A stretch of 64,000 bases of DNA from Muribaculaceae bacterium (GTDB lineage Bacteria; Bacteroidota; Bacteroidia; Bacteroidales; Muribaculaceae), in the NCBI GenBank assembly GCA_023665425.1, contig JAMPDX010000001.1, positions 519,558 to 583,557 of the forward strand. The letters are read 5' to 3'. Numbering within the stretch: the first letter of the stretch is position 1; each line of letters starts with the position of its first letter. The notes under the pieces are model-generated. The model did no database searches. It had not been told where the DNA came from and worked only from the letters and a program-made list of their open reading frames with translations. A program made the translations under genes and the position numbers. Shown one piece after another: positions 44,309 to 53,214 of this stretch.

Positions 44309-45109
44309 TTAGAACATTCCGACATTCATCAGGCACATGCCGGCACAGAGCCCGAGAGAGAGGCAGCAAGTGAGCACCACCGCATCGGCAAACCGACTGA
44401 AGGCACAAAGATAATGTCGGTATAGCAGGTCGCTGAAGGAGTTGAGGAATGGTATACCGGGAATAAGATACAACACACTGGTGCCCAAGGCAATATCAGG
44501 TGTGGTACTCATGTCGAAAAGCATATCCGTGGCCCCCAACACCGATGAAATGAATGCACACACAATAAATATAATACGTATGTCCAGTTTGCGAGAGAGC
44601 AACAGGAGCTTGAAGTAATAGCCCACAAAAGTAGCGAGCCCTACCACCGACATTGCAATGGTATCACCCCCAAATAGCCGGCAGAAGGAGGCATTAGCCA
44701 ATGATACCAATACCAATATTAGCCATTTGCTCTGAGGCATTTCTGTCAGTATATCATTAAATTTTTCAATTGCTTGGCAGTAATTTATCTTATTGTCTGC
44801 AATGGCCCAGCTTAAGCGACTAAGTTCCGTATTTATCGAGAAGTTAATCCCGGTATTGGGCACTATTGCAATAGATGTGACAATGTCAGCCTTTTGCATA
44901 TCATTGACTGTGATATGGATATGCCTTGTCATCACAGTCAATTGGGCCGTCATGCCATAGGCCTTTGCAATTCGGCCTATGTTCTTGTTGATACGTATGC
45001 AGGTAGCGCCGGAAGCCAAGAGTCGGGCACTATATTCTGCAAGAAACAGACATATTTCCTTTGCAGAGGGTGTTGGGGTTTCAGTTGTCGTCAAGGTTTT
45101 CGTTGTCAT
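44309..45109 (-). CDS. Threonine/serine exporter, N-terminal half (ThrE/DUF1212)
   Basis: The 266-residue protein begins with a soluble region that includes LLASGATCIRINKNIGRIAKAYG and the beta segment TAQLTVMTRHIHITVND, the ThrE N-terminal pattern. Five or so helices follow (ILVLVSLANASFCRLFGGD, VLYLIPGIPFLNSFSDL). It forms a two-protein exporter with the gene downstream. Its start overlaps the upstream small membrane gene by 29 bp; a start a few codons in (for example after TTTETPTP) cannot be excluded. Confidence 0.88.
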   Translation of the reverse strand: MTTKTLTTTETPTPSAKEICLFLAEYSARLLASGATCIRINKNIGRIAKAYGMTAQLTVMTRHIHITVNDMQKADIVTSIAIVPNTGINFSINTELSRLSWAIADNKINYCQAIEKFNDILTEMPQSKWLILVLVSLANASFCRLFGGDTIAMSVVGLATFVGYYFKLLLLSRKLDIRIIFIVCAFISSVLGATDMLFDMSTTPDIALGTSVLYLIPGIPFLNSFSDLLYRHYLCAFSRFADAVVLTCCLSLGLCAGMCLMNVGMF

Positions 45110-45299
45110 AGTTTTTAGAGCTGTACGGGTCGGGGTCTCCCGGTATGTAGAAGAGCTCCCGTTCGGAAAGTGTGCCTACAAAGCGATGCTTCTTATTACT
45201 GTGTTTGTGATTTTTCCTTATTGAAGTCATAGCATCAATCACCATCACGAGTAATACCATTCCTATTATAAAAAACCAAGTTAAAAGCGGAGTGTTCAT
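45081..45299 (-). CDS. Small single-pass membrane protein
   Basis: The 72-residue product has one transmembrane helix (TWFFIIGMVLLVMVIDAM) followed by a basic stretch (RKNHKHSNKKHR) and an acidic tail. It lies directly upstream of, and overlapping, the ThrE gene on the same strand. No family was recognised. Overlap and small size leave some doubt, but the helix-basic-acidic layout is unlike random translation. Confidence 0.5.
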   Translation of the reverse strand: MNTPLLTWFFIIGMVLLVMVIDAMTSIRKNHKHSNKKHRFVGTLSERELFYIPGDPDPYSSKNYDNENLDDN

Positions 45300-45505
45300 A
45301 ATATTTATCTTTATTTGTTATTGAATATACAATTTGCGGCTCAAAAAGATTGTCAATTTTTATGGTTTTTTCTAATAGCAATCATCGGTGACTTTGACAT
45401 GAATGTGTATGATGAAGAAGCGTAAAAGTTTTTTCAAAAAAATTGCGTAGATGATTAAACCAAAAGTGGAAATAAAGGTCAAAAAAACAGAAAAACAGAA
45501 TAACG

Positions 45506-46045
45506 ATGAAAGCAGAAGACAAGTTGAAACAAAAATATGGGAGCGACCCGGGGTTTCGTGTGCCCGAAGATTACTTCGACACAGTCTTTGTAAAGATAAG
45601 TTCGGAGCTGCCGGAATATCCTGAAGCTCAGACAATTAAGACGCTATCTCGCTGGCAGCGCATCAAACCGTATGTATATCTGGCAGCTATGTTTGCCGGT
45701 ATATGGTGCACAATGAAGATGGTCAACATGATGAGCAACAGCCAGCAGGAAGTATCGTTAGATAATCCTCCGGCGATAGTGGCTCAAGCTATGGATAGCC
45801 CGGAGGTGCTCGCTCAGGTGACAAGTCAGCCCTCAGTTATGGTGATAGATGACTTTGAAGAGGATCTTGATATGTTTGAAGATGATGCCGCAGTCTCCGG
45901 AGACGTTGCAGACGAGAATGCTCAAGAAGCTCTCAATTTCCAAAACTCATACGACACATTCATCAACGTCGATGACATCGACTTAGGCGAGTTGCAAGCC
46001 GCCCTTGAGGAGGATGACGATGAGTATTATGCCTATGCATACTAA
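45506..46045 (+). CDS. Single-pass membrane protein, sigma-operon type
   Basis: The 179-residue product starts with KAEDKLKQKYGSDPGFRVPEDYFDTVFVKI, has a transmembrane segment near residues 55-72 (VYLAAMFAGIWCTMKMV), and a very acidic periplasmic tail (FEEDLDMFEDD). Proteins with this VPEDYF-type opening and one helix are usually encoded next to an ECF sigma factor in Bacteroidota and may act as its anti-sigma factor. Here no sigma gene is adjacent. Instead a mobile-element-like repeat separates it from the Spy-like gene. The anti-sigma role is inferred. Confidence 0.7.
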   Translation: MKAEDKLKQKYGSDPGFRVPEDYFDTVFVKISSELPEYPEAQTIKTLSRWQRIKPYVYLAAMFAGIWCTMKMVNMMSNSQQEVSLDNPPAIVAQAMDSPEVLAQVTSQPSVMVIDDFEEDLDMFEDDAAVSGDVADENAQEALNFQNSYDTFINVDDIDLGELQAALEEDDDEYYAYAY

Positions 46046-46076
46046 ACCCCATTAAAGAAGTAATAATTTTGAAGAC

Positions 46077-46273
46077 TAAGTGGCTGCTCAATTTAAATTG
46101 AACTTTATGCCGAGCGAATTTTTGAGCAGATTTTGCAAGTTGAAGAGGGAGTTATGCGGGCATAACGACTGATGAGACTTGGCAAAAGATGCCAAAAAGG
46201 CGCCGGGATAAAGAGTTCTAAATATAAATGAGCATAGCCACATAAAGTTTAATTTAATTTGAACAGACACTTA
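46077..46273. mobile_element. MITE-like element, copy 1 (long form)
   Basis: The ends are inverted repeats: TAAGTGGCTGCTCAATTTAA at the left and its counterpart ending ...AGACACTTA at the right agree at 29 of 33 positions. The right ~50 bp (AAATGAGCATAGCCACATAA and on) is shared with copy 2 at 53110-53213. Copy 1 carries ~95 bp more in the middle, which copy 2 lacks. The last base is the A of the next gene's ATG. An open frame on the minus strand spans it but looks non-coding. Confidence 0.7.
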
Positions 46274-46722
46274 TGACACGATATATATTATTATTTTTGA
46301 CTGTCTTGCTATGCTCGTCAACGCTTATGGCCGAACCTAAGGAGCCGACAGCTGAGAAACTCAAAGAGCTGCAGGAGTTCAAAATAAAGTATTTGATTCA
46401 AGAGATGGATTTGTCTGCCGACAAGCAGGCAGAGTTCACTAAGTTGTACACCCAATATGACAACGAGCGCTCCACTCTCTTCAGAGACATATATCAGCGT
46501 GTCAAAAGTATGCGCCAAAATCAGAACCCCACAGACACCGACTTTATGGTTATAGCTGAGACAATGGCTACAGCTAAGGCTCGCGAAGGGGCTCTGGAAC
46601 AAAAATACTTCAATAAGCTCAAAACAATATTGTCCCCTAAGCAGTTATATACTTTAAAGTGTGCGGAGCAAAAATTTGACCGTAAACTGAATGAACACCG
46701 CCATAAGGGAAAAAAGAAATAG
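46273..46722 (+). CDS. Spy/CpxP-like periplasmic protein
   Basis: The 149-residue protein has a signal peptide (cleaved near LMA) and an all-helical mature domain with regular heptad-like spacing (EKLKELQEFKIKYLIQEMDLSADKQAEFTKLYTQYD). The pattern MDLSADKQAEF...LKTILSPKQLYTLKCAE is the Spy/CpxP fold type, usually linked to envelope stress or metal sensing. The start codon abuts the MITE-like element. The C-terminus is Lys-rich. It is followed by a terminator, so it does not continue into the alpha-2-macroglobulin gene. Confidence 0.78.
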   Translation: MTRYILLFLTVLLCSSTLMAEPKEPTAEKLKELQEFKIKYLIQEMDLSADKQAEFTKLYTQYDNERSTLFRDIYQRVKSMRQNQNPTDTDFMVIAETMATAKAREGALEQKYFNKLKTILSPKQLYTLKCAEQKFDRKLNEHRHKGKKK

Positions 46723-46744
46723 AACCTTGAGATAATTATTACAT

Positions 46745-46790
46745 GACCCGACTGAACAAGAAGCATTCTTACCGGCCGGGTCTTTGTTTT
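46745..46790 (+). terminator. Terminator after the Spy-like gene
   Basis: GACCCG (46745-46750) pairs with CGGGTC (46777-46782), with an inner AAGAA/TTCTT stem and a following T-rich tail (TTTGTTTT). Confidence 0.6.
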
Positions 46791-46815
46791 CTATATTGAT
46801 ATTGATATATATACT

Positions 46816-49800
46816 ATGCTAAAACGTAACCTTTGTTTGCTGCTGATGGTTTTGTCGGCTATCGCAGGATTCTCTTCTATAGTTAATTCCTCATCTGTAA
46901 AAGGACGTGTCAAAAAGACCACTAAGCAGACTCCTAACACACCGCAAACACCCGATTTCGCTTTCCCGCAGACTGTGATAAATAATGCCGAAACGGAGTT
47001 GCGCCAAGCTTTCAAAACGGGCAATGATGAGAGCTTGATACAATGTGCTATCCAGCTTGTGATAGCAAATGATGCCATCTCCAATGAACGTATGCCGCAG
47101 ATGGCACAGCTTCTTGACAGCCTTGCGCGGCAATCATCGACAGCTGTCTCCGCCGTGCTGTATTCTGTTGAGGCAGAACTGTATCAGGAGGTTTATATGG
47201 ATAGCCGATGGCAATTTGATCAACGAAAACTTCCCCTTGAGACCTATCCGGCAGACCCTCAACAATGGGACCGACAACTGTTTGCGAAGAAAGTCTTGTC
47301 TCTTATCAATCAATCTCTTGAGAATTCAGACATCCTAAACAACATATCCTCACAGACATATCAGCAAATATTGAGCGGATACACATCCTCGGCGGCCGAA
47401 TATTATCCCACCCTCTATAGCTTGCTGTCAAAACGAAGTCTGGAGATACTCAGCCCGTTTGCTAACAAGAATGGCACTGTAATCCCCTTCGGTGGAGGGA
47501 GCACTATGCAAGACCCAACGCAACTTTGTGCAATCGGCATGTATGAGATAGCAAACAGGTGGTATGAGTTTGCATTAGCCTCCGGTAATGTTGCCGCTAT
47601 TTCCGCGGGTCTCAAGGCTCTATGTGATTATACGCCCGGAATGACAGGTGACAAACTATTTAACACATACATCAAAGCATATGACCAATATAAGGACTCT
47701 CCATACAGCGCTGACTTTCTCGTCTATGCCAATGCCACTGATGTTGATGATGCAAATAAAGAAAAGCTATATATCCTGATAGAAGGATGCATCGCTCAGC
47801 ATCCGGATGCTCCGCGAGCCAACAATCTCATCAACATACTCAACGATGCCAAAAGTGGCTACGGCAACATTAAGTTGTCAAGTATTTTCTCACCACGACA
47901 GGAAGTTATGGCAGAGGTAAATACCGAAAATATGCCGGCTAATCTGTATGCCTGCATTCTCAAGGTGCCTATTTCTGACAATCCTTCTGCTCAGTTCAAG
48001 GCAGGGAAGGGGAGGTTAGTTGTCTCCCGCTTGATAGATGTAACGACTGATACTACCAAAGTCAATTTCGGCAAGTTGCAAACAGGCGATTATATCATCT
48101 TAATCTCTGATGATACCAAGGGTAATAACTACAAGAAATATGGTAATGATTACCGATCATTCAAGGTCACTAATTTCAGTTTCAATACACAGTATGATAA
48201 TGACCGGGTGATGGTACAATTGATTGACCCCATGGATGGTAAACCGTGGGTGGGTAAGCAAGTTTTCTTCACCGATAACAGTAAGGCCGGAAGCAGGACT
48301 GTCAATGCTATAACCGGGGAATATGGTCTGGTTGAAATCCCCGGGGAGCTCCGGAATGTTTCGTCAGTCAAATATACCGTAAAGGACGGTAATGATGTAG
48401 TGAGCGGCACAACGTGGAGGCGTTCCAATAGCTCACGCACCACAGATAAAAATGCAGTAGTGCTCACAGATTTGGCTCTCTTTCACCCCGGTGACACCTG
48501 CCACTTCTCAGTCATACTTTTTAATAATAACTACGATACATCGGAGCAAAGGGCTCTAAAGAATCAAAAGATTCTCGCCCGGCTGCGAAACGCCTCCTAT
48601 GTGGAGTGCGACTCCATAGAGCTCATGACAGATGAATTCGGGCGTGCTACCGGACAATTTGTTCTACCCAAGGATGGCATGAACGGCAAATTCTGCATCC
48701 TGATATATGAAAATAATAACTCGTTGGCACAATCGTTTATTCAAGTGGAAGAATACAAGCAGCCTACCTTCTACGTCGAACTTGATAATATGAAGAGCAT
48801 AGTGCCCCCGGAAGCTCTCCATGTATCCGGTAAGGTGATGACATATTCCGGTATGCCTGTGGCAGATGCTGATGTCAAGCTAACCATTGAGCTCCGGCCC
48901 TCATGGTGGATGTCTTATATGGATGGCTCGTATGCGCTCGACACTACCACCGACTCAGACGGAAAATTTAATATAGACCTCTCCACTGACCTCTTGGTCA
49001 ATACAAACTTTGAAAACCGTCGTTACTGTGTGAGCGCTGTAGCCACATCGTCTGCCGGAGAAAGTCAACAGTCAGAATCTAAAAACGTGTATATAGGTGG
49101 CAAATCTTATATCAAATACACCGGAGCAGAGACAATAAATATTGACAATCCTCAACTCACTCTGAAATATGAGCTGGTGGGAGATGACGACTCAAGTGAA
49201 CCTATAGAGTACTGTCTGACGGATAGAAGAGGGGTAGAGGTTATGTCAGGAGAAAGTACGAGTCTCCCGCTTACAATTGATGCCTCTGATCTAACTTCCG
49301 GTACGTATACCATCCGAGTGTCAATGGGTGATTTCAGTACCACAGACCGGTTAATACTCTATCGCCTCACCGACAAAGTACCGGCGAAGCAAACACCTCT
49401 ATGGATACCTGAGCGACAGATAGTTGCCTCATCCGGGAGCAATACTGTGACCGTACCTGTAGGCTCCGCAGCGCACGGTACAAACATATATTATGTTGTC
49501 TCAGACGAAAAGCGAGTGCTCAATCAGGGGTTGCTGCTCCCTGACCATCAGATGCTCAACTTGAATGTGCCGTCGCCTGTCACTCGCAACAGCCGTATAT
49601 GGGTTAATTTCAGCACAATGGACTCATGCATATATTATAGCGGTAGCGTCACTGTTATCCCTGACGTAGCGCTGAAAGATGTAACGGTAGAGAAGCTCTC
49701 TTTCCGTGACAAAATCAATGCCGGAGGGCATGAGAGGTGGACATTCAGATACACTCTCGATAACAAGCCCTTGGCAAATCTGCCGATAATCGCCACAATG

Positions 49801-52473
49801 ACTGACAAGTCGCTCAACGCGATAACCCCATTCAATTGGCGCAGACCTAATATACTCACGCCACAACCCATAATTTCGCTCAATCATGAAACTTATAATC
49901 ATGGCAACTCCATATATTTCTACTATAATCCCTATAAGAGTCTGCCTATAGAATCCTTCCCCAATCCGAATATAAACCAATATGGGAAGGTGCTCTACGG
50001 CCGTGTACTAAATTTATATGGTTATCGAAGTGTATCCACCACTGCTGCAAATGGCATGGTAATGGAGGAGAGTATGGACTATGCAGCCCCGATGATGATG
50101 GCCAAAATGTCTGCTGCCGATACCGGTGCAGGGACAACAAATGAAGTGGCAGATGAAGTAGGAGAAGCGGAGTCAGATGTGTCTGTTTCTGAGAACAAAC
50201 CAACCAATTATCGGCCAGCTGAAATGCCCCTTGTGTGGTTCAAGCCTAATCTGGCAACCAACGAGAATGGCGTCCTTGAATTATCTTTTGATGCACCGGA
50301 CTACAATACCACATGGCAACTGCAAATGCTCGGATACACTCCCTCGATGCTATCCAATCTGCTTCAGGCAGACATCGTTGCATCAAAACCGGTAATGGTC
50401 AGCACTAATTCTCCTCGTTTCCTGCGCACCGGTGACAATGTCTACCTCACCGCTACTGTCTACAACAATTCTGACAACGCGGCAAAGGTGGGTGGCAGTA
50501 TGGAGATTTTCAATCCTATTGATGATAAATTGATTGTCTCCAAGGACTTCCCGGTGATTGAGGTGGCCCCGATGGGTTCCCGCCTCCTTGTGCTCGAGTT
50601 TACGGTCCCCTCGAATGTAGAGTTTATCGGTTATCGCACACTTGGCACAGTACCGGGATTTTCTGACGGCGAGCAAAGCCTGATTTCAATTCAGCCATCC
50701 AGCTCACCTGTCACCGAGTCTTATCCTTTCTATATTGCTCCGGCTTCAAGTACATATACCATGAAATTGCCCGCAATGGCTACTAACGAAGAGAGTAACA
50801 CCCAAGTTAGTCTGCAATATTGCGACAATCCGATATGGGAATGTGTAACTGCCCTGCCGGACCTGAGCTTTGACAAGGATGCAAGCATATTAAGCACTGT
50901 CAACCGTCTGTATGGCAATTCTATTGCTGCCGGGCTAATCAAGCAATATCCGCAAATTGCAGATGCAATCAAAATGTGGCATGATACCGATGATACAACA
51001 TTTGTCTCCAATCTGCAGAAGAATGAGGAGTTGAAGGTGGTGGCCTTGGACAATACTCCATGGGTGCTAAATGCTCAAGCCGAGACATTGCGCAAAACAC
51101 GTCTTATAAATCTACTTGACCAAGACAACTGCCTACAGGTTATAGATGATGCAATCAATAAACTTAAGAGCGAACAGACCTCGCAAGGTGGCTGGTCATG
51201 GTGTCCCGGCATGGACCCCTCGCAATATATCACCGGGCAGGTGCTGTGGCGATTGGCGATGCTTCATGAGATGGGGTATCTCGATATGGATAAAGCTAAT
51301 ACAATGATTACGGCAGCCTTACATTATTGTGATAGTGAGTTATATAAAGACTATATACGAGCCAAGAAGAATTTCTCTACATCACAGATGCTCAATTATA
51401 TGTATATCAGGTCTTTCTTCCCGACAGTGAAGATGAGTGCTGATTTCGCGGGCCTCAAAAAGAAAGCCATGGCAACTATCAAGGAGGAATGGAAACAATT
51501 CGGGATATATGACAAGGCCACCGCAGCCACCCTTTTCTATCGTGAGAAGGAGCCTATGCAGGCACGCACTATTCTTGAGTCTCTCAATCAGTTCGCAAGC
51601 AAGAGTGCCGAGCGTGGTATGTGGTTTGACAATCTCCGCAGTGGTGTCTTAAGCAATAACACGCTTATTACTACTACCCAAGTTCTTGAGGCGTATAATG
51701 AGATCTCACCTGGTTCAGAGTCAGTAGATCAATTGCGACAGTGGCTCATAATCGAACGTCAAGCACAAGATTGGGGCGCTGATGCACAGTTGGCAGAAGT
51801 GGTCTATGCCATACTTACATCCGGCACCGATTGGACAGATACAAGCCAAGCAGCACGTATATATCTAAATGACAAAGAGATTACGCCCGCACAGAGGGAT
51901 AATCTCACGGGAGCCTTCACCATAGTTTTGGAGCCCTCTCAAGCAAGCGACGCAACATTACGCATTGAGAAGTTTGGAGAACATCAGTCGTGGGGCGGCG
52001 TGATAGCCAAATATATTGCACCTATCGATGAAGTGAAGGAGTTCTCGGAGAGCGATGTCGCAATAAGCAAACGCCTCCTCGTAGTTGATGAGAATAATAA
52101 TGGTACATCTGTTCGTCCAATAGGTAATGAGCCGATAACTGTCGGGCAGCATATACGAGTACAGCTCACCGTAAGTTCAACCCGCGACATTGACTATGCG
52201 GTCATAACCGATGAGCGGTCAGGATGCATGATGCCTGACAACCAGCTGTCGCACTACGTATGGCAAGATGGGATAGGTTACTACTGCGAAGTGAAAAACG
52301 ATGCCACCAACCTGTTTATTCCCCGCCTTCCCAAAGGTGATTTCATCATTGAGTATGATTGTCACGTGAGTCAGGAGGGCACCTTTACTACCGGCATTGC
52401 TACTCTCCAGTCCCTCTATGCTCCCTCCCTCTCAGCCCATACCGCCGGTTCCCAATTAACCACTACCAACTAA
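46816..52473 (+). CDS. Alpha-2-macroglobulin family protein without thioester motif
   Basis: The 1885-residue protein has a signal-like N-terminus (LCLLLMVLSAIAGFSS). Residues ~370-560 resemble MG2-type domains (FKVTNFSFNTQYDNDRVMVQL), and ~600-700 contain MG domains (DTCHFSVILFNNNYDTSE). The A2M core is at ~1150-1210 (MPLVWFKPNLATNENGVLELSF, APDYNTTWQLQMLGYTPSM). A helical toroid region follows (QGGWSWCPGMDPSQYITG), then a C-terminal receptor-like beta domain (YCEVKNDATNLFIPRLPKG). The CxEQ thioester motif of bacterial defence-type A2Ms is absent, as is usual for the Bacteroidota branch. It probably traps or binds proteases or matrix in the periplasm or outside. Function is inferred from the family. 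Confidence 0.88.
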   Translation: MLKRNLCLLLMVLSAIAGFSSIVNSSSVKGRVKKTTKQTPNTPQTPDFAFPQTVINNAETELRQAFKTGNDESLIQCAIQLVIANDAISNERMPQMAQLLDSLARQSSTAVSAVLYSVEAELYQEVYMDSRWQFDQRKLPLETYPADPQQWDRQLFAKKVLSLINQSLENSDILNNISSQTYQQILSGYTSSAAEYYPTLYSLLSKRSLEILSPFANKNGTVIPFGGGSTMQDPTQLCAIGMYEIANRWYEFALASGNVAAISAGLKALCDYTPGMTGDKLFNTYIKAYDQYKDSPYSADFLVYANATDVDDANKEKLYILIEGCIAQHPDAPRANNLINILNDAKSGYGNIKLSSIFSPRQEVMAEVNTENMPANLYACILKVPISDNPSAQFKAGKGRLVVSRLIDVTTDTTKVNFGKLQTGDYIILISDDTKGNNYKKYGNDYRSFKVTNFSFNTQYDNDRVMVQLIDPMDGKPWVGKQVFFTDNSKAGSRTVNAITGEYGLVEIPGELRNVSSVKYTVKDGNDVVSGTTWRRSNSSRTTDKNAVVLTDLALFHPGDTCHFSVILFNNNYDTSEQRALKNQKILARLRNASYVECDSIELMTDEFGRATGQFVLPKDGMNGKFCILIYENNNSLAQSFIQVEEYKQPTFYVELDNMKSIVPPEALHVSGKVMTYSGMPVADADVKLTIELRPSWWMSYMDGSYALDTTTDSDGKFNIDLSTDLLVNTNFENRRYCVSAVATSSAGESQQSESKNVYIGGKSYIKYTGAETINIDNPQLTLKYELVGDDDSSEPIEYCLTDRRGVEVMSGESTSLPLTIDASDLTSGTYTIRVSMGDFSTTDRLILYRLTDKVPAKQTPLWIPERQIVASSGSNTVTVPVGSAAHGTNIYYVVSDEKRVLNQGLLLPDHQMLNLNVPSPVTRNSRIWVNFSTMDSCIYYSGSVTVIPDVALKDVTVEKLSFRDKINAGGHERWTFRYTLDNKPLANLPIIATMTDKSLNAITPFNWRRPNILTPQPIISLNHETYNHGNSIYFYYNPYKSLPIESFPNPNINQYGKVLYGRVLNLYGYRSVSTTAANGMVMEESMDYAAPMMMAKMSAADTGAGTTNEVADEVGEAESDVSVSENKPTNYRPAEMPLVWFKPNLATNENGVLELSFDAPDYNTTWQLQMLGYTPSMLSNLLQADIVASKPVMVSTNSPRFLRTGDNVYLTATVYNNSDNAAKVGGSMEIFNPIDDKLIVSKDFPVIEVAPMGSRLLVLEFTVPSNVEFIGYRTLGTVPGFSDGEQSLISIQPSSSPVTESYPFYIAPASSTYTMKLPAMATNEESNTQVSLQYCDNPIWECVTALPDLSFDKDASILSTVNRLYGNSIAAGLIKQYPQIADAIKMWHDTDDTTFVSNLQKNEELKVVALDNTPWVLNAQAETLRKTRLINLLDQDNCLQVIDDAINKLKSEQTSQGGWSWCPGMDPSQYITGQVLWRLAMLHEMGYLDMDKANTMITAALHYCDSELYKDYIRAKKNFSTSQMLNYMYIRSFFPTVKMSADFAGLKKKAMATIKEEWKQFGIYDKATAATLFYREKEPMQARTILESLNQFASKSAERGMWFDNLRSGVLSNNTLITTTQVLEAYNEISPGSESVDQLRQWLIIERQAQDWGADAQLAEVVYAILTSGTDWTDTSQAARIYLNDKEITPAQRDNLTGAFTIVLEPSQASDATLRIEKFGEHQSWGGVIAKYIAPIDEVKEFSESDVAISKRLLVVDENNNGTSVRPIGNEPITVGQHIRVQLTVSSTRDIDYAVITDERSGCMMPDNQLSHYVWQDGIGYYCEVKNDATNLFIPRLPKGDFIIEYDCHVSQEGTFTTGIATLQSLYAPSLSAHTAGSQLTTTN

Positions 52474-52481
52474 CTTGACGA

Positions 52482-52522
52482 CCCGCACATCCACGGCTTC
52501 GCCGAGTATGTGCGGGGTTACT
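52482..52522 (-). repeat. Dispersed composite repeat, partial copy 3
   Basis: Read on the minus strand it is AGTAACCCCGCACATACTC then GGCGAAGCCGTGG, the hairpin module of the copies at 1648-1750 and 6769-6871. Arms CCCGCACAT... and ...ATGTGCGGG pair at 14 of 16 positions around TTC. It begins 8 bp after the alpha-2-macroglobulin stop and may double as its terminator. Confidence 0.65.
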
Positions 52523-52540
52523 GGTGTGCCTAAAATGTGG

Positions 52541-52569
52541 CGGACCGCCCGAGGTGAGTGGGCGGTCCG
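52541..52569. other. Perfect GC-rich hairpin
   Basis: CGGACCGCCC (52541-52550) and GGGCGGTCCG (52560-52569) pair perfectly around a 9-nt loop. No T-run follows. The rest of the 741-bp gap up to lon is AT-rich and holds an operator-like palindrome, promoter boxes and the second MITE-like copy; no gene was found. Confidence 0.5.
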
Positions 52570-52832
52570 ATGAATAGTGTTAAATGGAAGATTTAAGGTT
52601 GTGTGATGTAATAAATATTGAGTGTGTAGATTATGAAAAAATTCAGTATGATTTATGGTATTAGATCGTGATTTAGAATTTTCTTAAGAGGTTAACATGG
52701 ATTGGTACATTTGCAGACCTTAATTGCTTGCCGAAAATATATCCGAAAGAATTTCAGCCTGAGTGGAGAACTCGTCTCCCTCTCAAATGCGGTGCAAAGT
52801 TACGTCGCTTTTTGGCAATAAGCAAATATTAA

Positions 52833-52850
52833 TATGTGTTCTACAACATA
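52833..52850. promoter_or_regulatory. Operator-like palindrome upstream of lon
   Basis: TATGTGTTCTACAACATA contains TGTT-N4-AACA, the core also present in the exact 16-bp palindromes ahead of ndk and gdhA. It lies ~250 bp from the lon promoter boxes. The match is imperfect, so the link is tentative. Confidence 0.3.
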
Positions 52851-53083
52851 TTTTTATAATATAAATAGCAAAATGTAAGATGTTGCTTTCAAAACTACTC
52901 ATTTTTATCTAACTATAACAAGTCAGAAGCTATTTGAATGACATTTTCTGACTAAATTTCTTTACAATTTTTTTTGAGCTTTTTGTTCACTTAGATATTT
53001 ATTTCTGTTTCTCCCCGTATATCGAAGAATTTTTTGCTATGAATAATATGGGTTAAACGTGTGGCTATGTTGTGAAATTTGTG

Positions 53084-53102
53084 TAACTTTGCGCTAATTT
53101 TG
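53084..53102 (+). promoter_or_regulatory. lon promoter boxes
   Basis: Two -7 type boxes, TAACTTTG (53084-53091) and TAATTTTG (53095-53102), lie just upstream of the MITE-like copy. A TTG at 53070-53072 is 22 bp from the second. The element would be the entire 5' leader. Confidence 0.5.
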
Positions 53103-53109
53103 CGACTGA

Positions 53110-53213
53110 TTAGTGGCTACTCAATTTAAATTGAACTTTATGCCTCGCCGGGACGAAGAAATTTAAATACAAATGAGCATTGCCACATAAGGTTTAAATT
53201 GAATAGACACTTA
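53110..53213. mobile_element. MITE-like element, copy 2 (short form)
   Basis: The left end TTAGTGGCTACTCAATTTAA and right end AATAGACACTTA form inverted repeats like those of copy 1 (46077-46273). The right half AAATGAGCATTGCCACATAA is shared, and a short GCCGGGA-like remnant joins the two ends where copy 1 has ~95 bp more. It sits 1 bp before the lon start codon. Confidence 0.7.
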
Positions 53214-53214
53214 T

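Noticed and set aside
46088..46270. 60-codon minus-strand frame across the MITE-like element
   Set aside because: It spans the inverted ends of the element almost exactly, is disrupted in copy 2 by the interior deletion, and lacks any promoter or motif.
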